The notes beneath the pieces are model-generated. The model was not told where the DNA came from. It made no database searches and worked only from the letters and a program-made list of their open reading frames with translations. Source: an uncultured beta proteobacterium (lineage in GTDB: Bacteria; Pseudomonadota; Gammaproteobacteria; Burkholderiales; Burkholderiaceae_C). Taken from it: a stretch of 64,000 nt of DNA. The position numbers and the translations under genes were made by a program. Of this stretch, positions 8,687 through 18,052 are shown one piece after another (position 1 is the stretch's first letter; each line of letters starts with the position of its first letter). Location: positions 1-64,000 of the forward strand of contig CAIJRK010000087.1 of the NCBI GenBank assembly GCA_903823025.1, given 5' to 3'.

Positions 8687-9564
8687 TGTACGCCGCGTAT
8701 TTTTCATTGCGCGAGATGCCTTTTTCGATCACGCCGGACAGTAGTTTTTTCTATCCGCATGAGGGCATTCAGGCCGCGCTCAACACCTTGTTGATTGCCT
8801 TGCGCACGGGCGAAGGGTTTATAAAAATTGTGGGCGAGGTGGGCTGTGGCAAGACAGTGTTATGCCGTCATTTGCTAAAAACGCTGGAAGATGAGTGCGT
8901 CACGGCCTACATTCCCCATCCGGATATGGGGCCGGACGACTTGCTGATGGCGTTGGTGCATGAGTTGGCGATTGAGGTGCCGCCGCCTTTGAGTCGTCAT
9001 AAAGTGCTCAACGCCTTGCGTGATGGTTTGTTGCAACACGCGCAGGCCAGGCGTCGGGTGGTGATCTGCATTGACGAGGCGCAGGCGATGCCAATTCGCA
9101 CACTGGAGCGTCTTCGTCTGTTGTCAAACCTGGAGACTGAAAAGCAAAAGTTGCTGCAAATTGTTTTGCTGGGCCAGCCTGAGCTGGATGTTAGCCTGGC
9201 AAAACCCGAGATTCGTCAACTGTTGCAGCGCATCACCTTTAGTGAATATCTGGGGCCTATGAGGGCTGAACGGGTGCCCGCTTATCTCGCTCATCGTTTG
9301 TCGGTATCGGCTTTGAGCGAGAGCACGGACACTGATCTATTCGAGGCTAAGGCTGCTGAGGAGATAGCCCGTTACAGCCGGGGTGTGCCCCGACTGGTGA
9401 ATGTGCTGGCCCACAAATGTTTAATTCTGGCCTACGGCGAGAACACCCATCGTGTCAACGTCGCCCATGTGCGTCAGGCTGGCGCCGACACGCCGGGCGT
9501 GTGGACTCAAGGGTCATGGTGGCGCGGATGGCAAACCGGTCGGCCCTCTGGAGAAGTCAAGTGA
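8686..9564 (+). CDS. mshM: MSHA biogenesis ATPase MshM (ExeA-like AAA)
   Basis: A 292-residue ExeA/GspA-type AAA ATPase with Walker A GEVGCGKT (residues 50-57) and a Walker B region VVICIDEAQ (IDEA at 129-132). The N-terminus MYAAYFSLREMPFSITPD is typical of the family. The chosen ATG at 8686 overlaps the mshL stop by one base (TGATG); a GTG one codon upstream is possible. Relatives help insert or assemble secretins across the peptidoglycan, which fits its place right after mshL. It is not the pilus extension motor (MshE). Confidence 0.85.
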   Translation: MYAAYFSLREMPFSITPDSSFFYPHEGIQAALNTLLIALRTGEGFIKIVGEVGCGKTVLCRHLLKTLEDECVTAYIPHPDMGPDDLLMALVHELAIEVPPPLSRHKVLNALRDGLLQHAQARRRVVICIDEAQAMPIRTLERLRLLSNLETEKQKLLQIVLLGQPELDVSLAKPEIRQLLQRITFSEYLGPMRAERVPAYLAHRLSVSALSESTDTDLFEAKAAEEIARYSRGVPRLVNVLAHKCLILAYGENTHRVNVAHVRQAGADTPGVWTQGSWWRGWQTGRPSGEVK

Positions 9565-10607
9565 GTGTGATCAACAAAATGTTGCAAGACTTGGACCGTC
9601 GGCAGACGGCCAGGGCGGCAGCGCTGCAAAAGCAGGCCGCACGCACGGGACTGGTCAGCGGAACACGGATTGCTAATACGGCAGAAGGGGGCGCGCGTCT
9701 TCATCTGGGGTGGCTTTGGGGTGCTTTGAGCGGGGTGTCGGTTGTGGTGGTGGGCGCTACAGCTGGCGCGTGGTGGTATTTGAATCAAGCCCCGTCGAGC
9801 CAGGTTCGTGTGACGCCGTTACCAGTCAGCGTCGCACCTGTGATCGCTGCAGCGCCCGCTGCCCTACCCGTTGTTACGGCACCTTTGCCAGAAAGCCCTG
9901 CTTCTGCACCGTTATCAATCAAGCCAATGGCGCCTCCTCTGGAGGAGGTTGCACGCGTTGTTGACCCGCTTTTGACAGCGGCAGTTACAACGAAAACCGG
10001 TAATACGGCGAACCCCGTTCCCGCCCCAGTGATGAAAGCGCCTGCGGTGTCTGTGCCTGCGCTAGTCGCGCCTGATCCGGTTCAAAATCCGCCGCGTCGC
10101 TCATCGGCGCTGGAGGCCTTGGCACAGGCGCAAAGTCTTTGGCAAGCAGGCTCAACCGAGGCGGGAATTAATCTCCTGCGTGATGCCGTGGCCGTGATGG
10201 AACGGGCTAGTTTGCGGGGCACGCCGCCGGTCAACTCTGCGGTTTTAGCCTCAATGGCGCGTGAACTGGCGCGTATGGAATTGGCTGAAGGTCAGGTCAG
10301 TGAGGCGCTGGCGATGCTGACGCAGCTGGAGCCTCAACTGGCCGGTTTTGCCGATGTGTGGGCGATTCGCGGCAATGCCGCACAGCGTTTGGGGCGTTAC
10401 CCCGAGTCAACGGCAGCTTATTTAAGAGCGTTGAAGTTGCGCCCCGATGAGGCCCGCTGGATGCTGGGCGCTGCCGTCTCGCTGGCGGCTCAAGGGCAAA
10501 CCGCTGCTGCGGCTGAATTGGCGGAAAAAGCCCGCCTTGGCGGCGCCTTAAGTCCTGAAGTCGCCCAGTATCTGCGTCAGTTGGGCGTTCTTTTACGCCC
10601 CAACTAA
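9561..10607 (+). CDS. mshN: MSHA biogenesis protein MshN (TPR protein)
   Basis: The start is GTG 9561, overlapping the mshM stop (GTGA). It gives the characteristic MshN beginning, VINKMLQDLDRRQ. The 348-residue product has one membrane segment (~55-75), a long Pro/Ala/Val-rich periplasmic linker (~80-190) and a C-terminal helical region with TPR character (DVWAIRGNAAQRLGRYPESTAAYLRALKLRP). It probably serves as a periplasmic scaffold of the pilus. It is the last msh gene here; mshE and mshG, which usually follow, are absent. Confidence 0.8.
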   Translation: MSVINKMLQDLDRRQTARAAALQKQAARTGLVSGTRIANTAEGGARLHLGWLWGALSGVSVVVVGATAGAWWYLNQAPSSQVRVTPLPVSVAPVIAAAPAALPVVTAPLPESPASAPLSIKPMAPPLEEVARVVDPLLTAAVTTKTGNTANPVPAPVMKAPAVSVPALVAPDPVQNPPRRSSALEALAQAQSLWQAGSTEAGINLLRDAVAVMERASLRGTPPVNSAVLASMARELARMELAEGQVSEALAMLTQLEPQLAGFADVWAIRGNAAQRLGRYPESTAAYLRALKLRPDEARWMLGAAVSLAAQGQTAAAAELAEKARLGGALSPEVAQYLRQLGVLLRPN

Positions 10608-10616
10608 TATTTTTTT
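10579..10616 (+). terminator. Intrinsic terminator overlapping the mshN stop codon
   Basis: A 10-bp stem (10579-10588 with 10595-10605, one bulged C) with the loop TCTTTT is followed by a T-rich tract (10608-10616). The stem covers the last codons and stop of mshN, so ribosomes finishing mshN would disturb it. It marks the end of the msh operon but could allow read-through into the phosphodiesterase gene 31 bp downstream. Confidence 0.65.
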
Positions 10617-10638
10617 AGCTATCACTCTCACTCTTTTT

Positions 10639-11886
10639 ATGCTTAAACGTATCCGTGCTGATCAACTGATTTTGGGTATGTATGTCAAAGAATTTTGTGG
10701 TTCCTGGATGGAGCACCCATTTTGGCGCTCCTCTTTCGTCCTGACCGATACGAAAGATATTGAAGCGATTTTTGCCAGCAGCATTCAACAGGTGTGGATT
10801 GACTGCGATAAAGGCTTTGACATTGCTGCCGGTGAAACAGCGGTGTCTGTCGCCGAGTCTGAAGCTCAGATTGAAGCCCAACTGGAATTGGTCGTCATCG
10901 ATGGAGGTAGGCCACGTCAACCCATCCATGTTTGTGCTGCTGTTGAAATTGAACGTGCCGTTCAAATATGCAAGCAGGCCAAAAAAGCCGTAGTCGCCAT
11001 GTTTGAAGAGGCTCGTATGGGCAACACCGTTGATGTGGGCGGCGCCAAGTTGCTGGTTAACGAAATTTCAGACTCGGTGTCGCGCAACCCCGGTGCTCTC
11101 ATCAGTCTGGCCCGGCTTAAAACGGTGGACGACTACACCTACATGCATTCGGTGGCGGTGTGCGCCATGATGGTGGCACTGGCCAGGCAGTTGGGGTTTG
11201 ATGAGACGCAGACGCGCTCTGTCGGCTTGGCGGGCTTGTTGCACGATCTGGGTAAAGCGCTTATGCCCATGGCGGTGCTTAACAAACCCGGCAAACTGAC
11301 TGATGGCGAATTTACCCTGATTAAACAGCACCCGTCAGCGGGCCACAGGATGCTGCTCGAAGGTATTGAAATAGACCCGATAGTGTTGGATGTTTGCTTG
11401 CATCACCATGAAAAAACGGATGGGTCGGGTTATCCGAAAGGCTTGAGCAATCAGGACATCAGCGTTTTTGCAAAGATGGGGGCTGTATGTGATGTGTACG
11501 ACGCCATCACGTCAAATCGGCCTTACAAGGCAGGGTGGGACCCGGCTGAGTCGTTGCGCAAGATGGCGGAGTGGACCAAGGGGCACTTTGACCCGCATAT
11601 TTTTCAGGCCTTTGTCAAGACCATGGGCATTTACCCGGTGGGGTCGTTGGTGCGCCTGACCTCAGGACGCGTGGGGGTTGTCGTTGAGCAAACGGCCAAG
11701 TCACTGACCATGCCGTGCGTGAAGGTGTTCTTCTCGACCAAATCAAATTTGCGAATTCCACCGCAAGTAATTGATCTATCGCTAGGCGATACCCGTGAAA
11801 AAATTGTGGGCCGGGAAGACCCGAGCCAGTGGAATTTTGCCGACCTTAACGCCTTGTGGTCCGGCCTTCCTCACGCGCCTTGGTGA
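10639..11886 (+). CDS. HD-GYP domain cyclic-di-GMP phosphodiesterase
   Basis: A 415-residue protein with an N-terminal DUF3391 domain (KRIRADQLILGMYV) and a complete HD-GYP domain: His170, the HDLGK motif at 202-206, the HHHE cluster at 255-258 and GYP at 264-266. The metal ligands I can place are intact, so it should hydrolyse c-di-GMP. No membrane segment is visible. It starts 31 bp after mshN. In MSHA systems known elsewhere the motor ATPase MshE binds c-di-GMP, so a phosphodiesterase in this position plausibly tunes pilus activity; that link is inference. No good Shine-Dalgarno precedes the start. Confidence 0.85.
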   Translation: MLKRIRADQLILGMYVKEFCGSWMEHPFWRSSFVLTDTKDIEAIFASSIQQVWIDCDKGFDIAAGETAVSVAESEAQIEAQLELVVIDGGRPRQPIHVCAAVEIERAVQICKQAKKAVVAMFEEARMGNTVDVGGAKLLVNEISDSVSRNPGALISLARLKTVDDYTYMHSVAVCAMMVALARQLGFDETQTRSVGLAGLLHDLGKALMPMAVLNKPGKLTDGEFTLIKQHPSAGHRMLLEGIEIDPIVLDVCLHHHEKTDGSGYPKGLSNQDISVFAKMGAVCDVYDAITSNRPYKAGWDPAESLRKMAEWTKGHFDPHIFQAFVKTMGIYPVGSLVRLTSGRVGVVVEQTAKSLTMPCVKVFFSTKSNLRIPPQVIDLSLGDTREKIVGREDPSQWNFADLNALWSGLPHAPW

Positions 11887-11890
11887 CGCT

Positions 11891-12898
11891 TCAACGCCGC
11901 ACTTGCAGCGCGCCGGGGTTGACGAGGTTAGTCGGCGTGCCTTCAATGAAGTTGATGATGTTGTCAAATGCGGCACTGAAATACATCTCGTAGCTGTCTT
12001 TTTCGACGTAACCGATATGCGGCGTGCAGATGCAGTTTTCCAGTCGCAGGAGTGCGTGTCCCTGCAAAACCGGTTCAGTTTCAAAGACGTCCACAGCACC
12101 CAGGCCAGGCCGCCCCCGATTGAGGGCGCAGATCAAGGCGTCAGGCTCGATCAATTCAGCACGCGAGGTGTTAACCAATAAGGCGGTGGGTTTCATACGG
12201 GTCAGGTCATCAAGCCGGACGATGCCGCAAGTCTCCTCAACCAGCCGGAGATGCAGCGACAGAACATCGCTCTGTGCAAAAAACTCTTCTTGACTGGCTG
12301 CTGCGTGGTGGCCGTCTTGCACGGCTTTTTCAAGCGAGGGGGCCTGTCCCCAGACCTGCACATTCATCCCAAAGGCTTTGCCATAGCCTGCCACCAGTTG
12401 ACCAATCTTGCCGTAGCCCCAAATACCGAGCGTTTTGCCCTTGAGCACGACGCCCAGCCCAAAGTTGGGTGGCATGGAACTCGCTTTTAAACCGGATTGT
12501 TGCCAGACCCCGTGTTTGAGGTTGCTGATGTACTGCGGCAAACGGCGCATGGCCGCCATAATCAGCGCCCAGGTGAGTTCAGCCGCCGCCGTCGGTGAGC
12601 CGGTACTATCAGCCACAGCGATGCCGTGTTCGGTACAGGCGGCCACATCAATGTGCGGCCCCACCCGACCCGTTTGCACAATGAGCTTGAGTCTGGGCAG
12701 CTTCTCAATCAGCTGGCGCGTGATGGGGGTGCGCTCACGGATGAGAACAATCACCTCGGCATCTTTAAGCCGCACGGACAGTTGTCCCAGTCCTTTGACG
12801 GTGTTGGTATAAACCTTGGCCTGAAAAGCCTCTAGGCGGACGGCGCAATCGAGCTTTCGCACGGCATCCTGGTAATCATCAAGAATAACGATGTTCAT
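11891..12898 (-). CDS. D-isomer-specific 2-hydroxyacid dehydrogenase family protein
   Basis: An NAD-dependent oxidoreductase of 335 residues. The Rossmann motif GYGKIG lies at residues 161-166, the catalytic Arg in NTSRAELIEPDAL and the catalytic His in CTPHIGYVEKDSYE. The family includes phosphoglycerate, glycerate and formate dehydrogenases; the substrate cannot be read from the sequence. It is convergent with the HD-GYP gene, with a 4-bp gap, and divergent from the asparaginase gene. It appears to be a single-gene transcription unit. Confidence 0.8.
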   Translation of the reverse strand: MNIVILDDYQDAVRKLDCAVRLEAFQAKVYTNTVKGLGQLSVRLKDAEVIVLIRERTPITRQLIEKLPRLKLIVQTGRVGPHIDVAACTEHGIAVADSTGSPTAAAELTWALIMAAMRRLPQYISNLKHGVWQQSGLKASSMPPNFGLGVVLKGKTLGIWGYGKIGQLVAGYGKAFGMNVQVWGQAPSLEKAVQDGHHAAASQEEFFAQSDVLSLHLRLVEETCGIVRLDDLTRMKPTALLVNTSRAELIEPDALICALNRGRPGLGAVDVFETEPVLQGHALLRLENCICTPHIGYVEKDSYEMYFSAAFDNIINFIEGTPTNLVNPGALQVRR

Positions 12899-12953
12899 CT
12901 AAAACTAACTCCGGGTTTGAAACCTCCCCTTTTAGGGGTAACCTCTTCCAAAT

Positions 12954-12981
12954 TCGCCCTTTTCAAGGCGTGGATTGAAAC
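12954..12981 (+). repeat. Solitary CRISPR-repeat-like sequence
   Basis: The 3' portion, GGCGTGGATTGAAAC, is identical to the end of many type I-C-like CRISPR repeats. A short CGCC...GGCG palindrome precedes it, as in those repeats. No second copy or spacer array follows, and no cas gene is in the window. It lies in the gap between the divergent dehydrogenase and asparaginase genes. It could be a relic repeat or a chance match. Confidence 0.35.
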
Positions 12982-13101
12982 ATGGGCGTCATTGTGCCTT
13001 GGCATTCAACCAATCAGACATGGGATATGTGAATGAATGTTAGGCAGCAATGACGACTTGACGAGGGTCTATTTTTTGCAATCCAGCAGGAAGCGTAACG
13101 T

Positions 13102-14100
13102 ATGACATCGAAGCAGTTTTTTGAAAAAGTTGTTGTGTTGGGTACGGGTGGCACCATCGCGGGAACCGCCACCCAGGCGGGCGACAACATTGGGTACACG
13201 GCGGCCCAAGTTGGCGTCGATCAATTGCTGGCCTTTATTCCCGGTTTGTCAGACTTGCTGTCGGGGCGTTTGCTGGTGACTGAACAGGTGGCCCAAATTA
13301 ACAGCAAAGATATGAGTTTTATGCTGTGGCAACAATTAGCCTTGCGCGTCAATCACTATTTGGAGCAGCCCGATGTCAAGGGCGTTGTTATTACCCACGG
13401 CACGGATACGCTGGAAGAAACGGCTTATTTTTTGCACGCGGCGTTGCCCACATCGCTTTTGCTGCGCAAGCCGGTGGTGTTAACTTGTGCCATGCGACCT
13501 GCATCGAGCGTGGCGCCTGACGGCCCGCAAAACCTGATGGACGCCGTGGCGGTTGTTGTGACACCCGGTGCCTGTGGTGTGGTGGCTGTTTGTGCAGGTG
13601 CCCTGCACGGGGCGGTAGAGGTGCAAAAGATTTATCCCTATCGGCTTGACGCTTTCAATTCAGGGGATGCCGGGCCGTTGGGTTATATCGAAGAAGGGCA
13701 CGTTAGACGGGTTCGAAGTTGGCCCATCACTTTTGTTCCCCCTATCGGAGGTGCACGCCCCATTTTTGAAAAGATAGTGAAGGCTAGCCATTGGCCGCGC
13801 GTGGAAATTGTGATGAATTACGCAGGTGCGAGTGGTGGCGTGGTGGATGCGCTTGTTAAAACCGCCGGACAGGTCGATCCCGTGCGAGGGCTTGTGGTCG
13901 CCGCTACGGGTAACGGCACGGTACATTGCGACCTGGAAGCCGCGTTGATCAGAGCGCAAGCGGCGGGTGTGGTGGTCGTACTCGCGACCCGTTGCATCAT
14001 GGGGCGCGTGTTACCTAGATCGGATGCTGTTTTTCAGGATTCTCAGGGACTCTCGCCTGTGAAGGCGAGAGTCGCGCTGATGCTGGCTTTAATGCCGTGA
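13102..14100 (+). CDS. L-asparaginase family protein
   Basis: Asparaginase/glutaminase family, 332 residues, hydrolysing asparagine to aspartate and ammonia. Both active-site signatures are present: GTGGTIAG (14-21) with the nucleophilic Thr, and HGTDT (99-103). No signal peptide is visible, so it is probably cytoplasmic. The start has AGGAAG about 7-12 bases upstream. It is convergent with adk (15-bp gap). Near its 3' end lies a perfect hairpin, listed separately. Confidence 0.87.
   Translation: MTSKQFFEKVVVLGTGGTIAGTATQAGDNIGYTAAQVGVDQLLAFIPGLSDLLSGRLLVTEQVAQINSKDMSFMLWQQLALRVNHYLEQPDVKGVVITHGTDTLEETAYFLHAALPTSLLLRKPVVLTCAMRPASSVAPDGPQNLMDAVAVVVTPGACGVVAVCAGALHGAVEVQKIYPYRLDAFNSGDAGPLGYIEEGHVRRVRSWPITFVPPIGGARPIFEKIVKASHWPRVEIVMNYAGASGGVVDALVKTAGQVDPVRGLVVAATGNGTVHCDLEAALIRAQAAGVVVVLATRCIMGRVLPRSDAVFQDSQGLSPVKARVALMLALMP
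14048..14073 (+). other. Perfect 11-bp hairpin with GTGA loop inside the asparaginase gene
   Basis: GACTCTCGCCT (14048-14058) and AGGCGAGAGTC (14063-14073) are exact reverse complements separated by GTGA, a GNRA-type tetraloop in RNA. The hairpin lies inside the last codons of the gene, about 27 bases before the stop, with no T-run after it. It could protect the mRNA 3' end or help end convergent transcription. Confidence 0.6.
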
Positions 14101-14115
14101 GGCGGGTAATCGCAA

Positions 14116-14814
<699 letters not shown>

Positions 14815-14899
14815 CTACGTTATAGCCAACTGGCAATGCATCGTTTCTTTCGAGAATAGCATGTGACAGCTTCTGACTGGCTTACATCCGCGCACCGTG

Positions 14900-15655
14900 T
14901 CAAGTGCGAAATAACTGGCGAACCCGTTCCAGATCTTCAGGGGTGTCCACACCGGGGCCAGGCGCCTGGGTTGCCAAGTGCACTGCAATGCGATGTCCGT
15001 GCCACAGCGCGCGCAGTTGCTCCAGGGATTCAGTGATTTCGACGGGAGCCTGTGTCAATTGTGGAAATTGGCGCAAAAAACCGACCCGATAGCCGTAAAT
15101 GCCAATATGACGCAACGGTGCCGGATGGGGCAATGCGTTGGGCCGGTCACGTCCCATTGGGATGGGTGCTCGGCTGAAATACAGGGCCAGCCCGCGTGCA
15201 TCCAGCACGACTTTGACGACATTCGGGTTCATGAAATCAGCCAGGTCATCCAGGGCGTGCGCGGCTGTGCTCATGCTGGCTTCAGGCCGCTCGGTTAGCA
15301 GCTTGGCGACTTCGTTGACCAGTCCCGGATCAATCAGGGGTTCGTCGCCTTGCACATTGACCACGATTTCGTCGTCGGCCAGGTTGAGCAGTTGGCAAGC
15401 TTCGGCAAGTCGGTCACTGCCTGATGGGTGGTCGTCGCGCGTCAGCAAAGCCTCAATGCCGTAGGCCTGACAGGCCGTGATGATGCGCGCATGGTCCGCA
15501 ACCACCACCACCCGAACTGTGCCCACCATGTCTGGTGACTGCCGGATGCGCTGGGCGACACGCACGATCATCGGCACGCCGCCTATGTCGGCCAGCGGTT
15601 TGTTGGGCAGGCGGGTAGAGGCGAGACGGGCGGGAATGAGAACGGTAAAACTCAA
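14900..15655 (-). CDS. kdsB: CMP-KDO synthetase (3-deoxy-manno-octulosonate cytidylyltransferase)
   Basis: KdsB activates KDO with CTP for lipopolysaccharide core synthesis. The 251-residue protein opens with the nucleotidyltransferase motif [17 protein letters not shown] and carries [11 protein letters not shown], both typical of KdsB. Its start overlaps the ycaR stop by ATGA, and it belongs to the exbB-exbD-lpxK-ycaR-kdsB run, which joins envelope energy transduction to lipid A/KDO assembly. Confidence 0.95.
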   Translation of the reverse strand: MSFTVLIPARLASTRLPNKPLADIGGVPMIVRVAQRIRQSPDMVGTVRVVVVADHARIITACQAYGIEALLTRDDHPSGSDRLAEACQLLNLADDEIVVNVQGDEPLIDPGLVNEVAKLLTERPEASMSTAAHALDDLADFMNPNVVKVVLDARGLALYFSRAPIPMGRDRPNALPHPAPLRHIGIYGYRVGFLRQFPQLTQAPVEITESLEQLRALWHGHRIAVHLATQAPGPGVDTPEDLERVRQLFRT

Positions 15656-15834
15656 AGCCCAAGTTCCTCGTCGGTGAGGGTGCGGGCCTCGCTTTCCAGC
15701 AGGATGGGAATGCCATCGCGCACCGGGTAAGCAAGTCGTGCGCTACGGGAGGTTAATTCCTGCTTGTCGCGGTTGTATTCCAACGGTCCTTTAGTGACCG
15801 GGCAAACCAATAATTCAAGAAGTCGTGTGTCCAT
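15652..15834 (-). CDS. ycaR: Trm112 family protein (YcaR)
   Basis: A 60-residue protein of the Trm112/UPF0434 family ([20 protein letters not shown], then [12 protein letters not shown]). The zinc-ribbon cysteines of eukaryotic Trm112 are mostly absent, as is common in bacteria; only the CP of LVCPVTKG is kept. Bacterial members lie between lpxK and kdsB in many proteobacteria, and their role is uncertain. The gene start lies 20 bases inside the 3' end of lpxK and its stop overlaps kdsB by four bases. Confidence 0.9.
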   Translation of the reverse strand: MDTRLLELLVCPVTKGPLEYNRDKQELTSRSARLAYPVRDGIPILLESEARTLTDEELGL

Positions 15835-16846
15835 GGGGAGATGATAATGTGGGTTTAAGTGGAGGCGCCTGCAAAAGGGTCAGCAAGGCGTCGATCTGCT
15901 GCAGAAATGCAGGTTCAGGCGTGAATTCCAGCGGAATCGCCAAGGCATCGGGCTGTTTTCGCCACAGCTTGATGGCATCTTTTTCAGTACAGATCACGGT
16001 GTAGTTTGTGTAGAGGTGGCTGGCCCAAGACTCAAAATCATCATGGTCGGGCAACGCCAGCGTGCGCACCAAGGTCAGACCTTGGGCGCGTAGCATGGTG
16101 AAAAATTCTTCTGGTTTAGCGATGGCGGCGACGGCCAGCAAGGGTTTGGCCTTTGGGCCGCTTAACGCAGTCAGTGCGATGGCGCTTGCATCGGCCCGTA
16201 GGGCATAGTCTGCCAAGGCCCGCTGGGCGGTGAATCCTGCAAATGCCGGATGGGCGCCGGTATGCAGCACCAAATCAGCGGCACGCGGCCAAGGCTCGCG
16301 CAAAGGCCCGGCAGGGAGTAAAAACCCGTTGCCAAGCCCCCGGTCGTCAAACACGCAAATCTCCAAGTCCCGGTGCAGGTTCAGATGCTGCAGACCATCG
16401 TCACAAACAATGACTTGCGTGTCGGGGTAGTCGGCCAGTAACGCACGGGCTGCCTCGACGCGACGCGCTGCCACAAAAACAGGCACGGCGGTGGTGTGCT
16501 TGATCAAGGCGGGTTCATCCCCCACGTCGGCGATGGCACTGCCCTCAAACACCTCGCGGCAGTCTGTCGCCTTGCGGCCATAGCCGCGTGAAATGACGCC
16601 AACCAAAATGCCACTGGCCTGAAAATGCCGCACCAGCGCCATGACCACAGGCGTCTTGCCTGAGCCGCCCGCCACCACATTACCAACCACGATGACCACA
16701 GCAGGTATTCGCTCAACTTTGAGCCAACCCGCCCGGTAGAGGCCGCGCCGAAGCCCTGCCAGGGCGCCAAAAAACACGGCCACGGGCCACAACAACCAAG
16801 CGACTAAACCCCGGTGCGGCCAGGCTTTAAGCAACGCCCCGCTCAT
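15815..16846 (-). CDS. lpxK: Tetraacyldisaccharide 4'-kinase
   Basis: LpxK phosphorylates the 4' position of the lipid A disaccharide at the inner membrane. The 343-residue protein has an N-terminal hydrophobic segment ([23 protein letters not shown]), the P-loop region [17 protein letters not shown] and the [10 protein letters not shown] motif typical of LpxK. The start is 4 bases after the exbD stop, and the last 20 bases overlap ycaR. Confidence 0.94.
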   Translation of the reverse strand: MSGALLKAWPHRGLVAWLLWPVAVFFGALAGLRRGLYRAGWLKVERIPAVVIVVGNVVAGGSGKTPVVMALVRHFQASGILVGVISRGYGRKATDCREVFEGSAIADVGDEPALIKHTTAVPVFVAARRVEAARALLADYPDTQVIVCDDGLQHLNLHRDLEICVFDDRGLGNGFLLPAGPLREPWPRAADLVLHTGAHPAFAGFTAQRALADYALRADASAIALTALSGPKAKPLLAVAAIAKPEEFFTMLRAQGLTLVRTLALPDHDDFESWASHLYTNYTVICTEKDAIKLWRKQPDALAIPLEFTPEPAFLQQIDALLTLLQAPPLKPTLSSPHGHTTS

Positions 16847-16850
16847 GGGA

Positions 16851-17285
16851 CTATTTCGTTCCAGTCTGCGTTGACGATTGGGTCGAGAACGTGATTTGTG
16901 TCAAGCCTGAGCGTCGCGCCGCCTCCATCACGGTGATGACGGCTTGGTGTTTGGCGCTGGCATCGGCGCTGATGATGACCACCGAGTCTTTGCCCGTCTT
17001 GGCGCCATCACGCAGGGCGGCTGCCAGCTCATCGAGGCTGCGTCCGGGCACAGGCACTCGGTTGATCGCGTAGGCGCCATCACTGGTGACCGTGATCAGC
17101 ACCTCTTTTGGGTAGTCGCGTTGCGCCTCTGCGTCGGCTACGGGCAGCGTGAGTTGTAGTTCGGTGAAGCGGCTGTACGTAGTGGAGAGCACCAGAAAAA
17201 TCAGCACAACCAGCAACACGTCAATGAACGGAATCAGGTTGATTTCAGGCTCTTCGCGCACACGGTGTCGAAAATGCATTCTCAT
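16851..17285 (-). CDS. exbD: Biopolymer transport protein ExbD/TolR
   Basis: A 144-residue inner-membrane protein with a short cytoplasmic N-terminus, one membrane segment ([23 protein letters not shown]) that includes the Asp conserved for proton coupling, and a periplasmic domain. With ExbB it forms a proton-driven motor for TonB- or Tol-type systems. The start overlaps the exbB stop by ATGA. No tonB or tolA gene is nearby; the exbBD-lpxK arrangement is common in Betaproteobacteria. Confidence 0.9.
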   Translation of the reverse strand: MRMHFRHRVREEPEINLIPFIDVLLVVLIFLVLSTTYSRFTELQLTLPVADAEAQRDYPKEVLITVTSDGAYAINRVPVPGRSLDELAAALRDGAKTGKDSVVIISADASAKHQAVITVMEAARRSGLTQITFSTQSSTQTGTK

Positions 17286-17905
17286 TTGCGTAATGTGTTG
17301 AGGTGGCGCGCCAGTTGTTCCGAGGCCAATTCAAGGGTCAGCAGGTAGTCGTCCACCCGCGCCCGAAAGTAACGCCAGAAAATCAGGGCTGGAATGGCGA
17401 TAACCAAACCAAAGGCGGTGTTGTAAAGCGCAATCGAGATGCCATGGGCGAGCTGTGCCGGGTTACCCCCACCGCCTGGTGTGGTTTGTGCGCCAAAAAT
17501 TTCGATCATGCCGATGACCGTGCCGAACAGTCCCATTAAGGGCGCGGCGGATGCAATCGTTGCCAGGGCACTCAAATAGCGCTCCAGCCGATGCGCGACT
17601 CGTCGCCCCGCGCCTTCCATGCATGAGAGAAGGTCATCTTCGCTGCAGCGCGGATTGTGGTTAAGCGCTCGAAAGCCACTGGCCAGCACCTCGCCCAGCG
17701 CCGAGTTTTTTTCAAGCTGGGTGACGACATCCGGGGCAGGCACTGAAGTCTGCGAGATGGTCAGCACCTCTTCCAGCAATTTTGGCGGTGTTATTTTTAC
17801 GGTTTTGAGGCTGATAAAGCGCTCAATGACGAGGGCCAAAGCCAAGATGGAGCAGGCAATCAGCGGCCAAATCGGCCAGCCTGCGGCTTGTATGATTGAA
17901 AACAA
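17282..17905 (-). CDS. exbB: MotA/TolQ/ExbB proton channel family protein
   Basis: ExbB/TolQ-type protein of 207 residues, counted from a TTG start at 17905 that follows GGAG at good spacing and gives the family-like beginning LFSIIQAAGWPIWPLI. The frame stays open upstream to 18079, but that stretch has no family resemblance and contains tandem DnaA boxes, so I exclude it. Three membrane segments are visible: ~10-30, ~110-130 (IASAAPLMGLFGTVIGM) and ~155-175. It pairs with ExbD as the motor stator. Confidence 0.85.
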   Translation of the reverse strand: MFSIIQAAGWPIWPLIACSILALALVIERFISLKTVKITPPKLLEEVLTISQTSVPAPDVVTQLEKNSALGEVLASGFRALNHNPRCSEDDLLSCMEGAGRRVAHRLERYLSALATIASAAPLMGLFGTVIGMIEIFGAQTTPGGGGNPAQLAHGISIALYNTAFGLVIAIPALIFWRYFRARVDDYLLTLELASEQLARHLNTLRK

Positions 17906-18031
17906 ATGAAATCTCCAGGCAGATAAAAAAGCTTTTGCGATTATCGCCCACCCCCTTGTTTTTGAATCCAGGTCAAGTGCTTGAACCAACGTGTTGCAGA
18001 GGTCCGATGAGGCAATGTCACCCACAAAATC

Positions 18032-18052
18032 TGTGGATAACTTTGTGGATAA
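18032..18052 (-). promoter_or_regulatory. Two tandem perfect DnaA boxes upstream of exbB
   Basis: The nonamer TGTGGATAA, reverse complement of the consensus DnaA box TTATCCACA, occurs exactly at 18032-18040 and 18044-18052. The copies have the same orientation and start 12 bp apart, in the gap between the divergent exbB and xseA genes. A DnaA-ATP-responsive control site or titration site is possible. No dnaA, dnaN or AT-rich unwinding region is adjacent, so it is not an origin on this evidence. Confidence 0.5.

Noticed and set aside
12911-12940. Second CRISPR repeat upstream of the lone one
   Set aside because: It shares only the final TTGAAAC-like bases, lacks the palindrome and GCGTGGA core, and the spacing does not fit a repeat-spacer unit.
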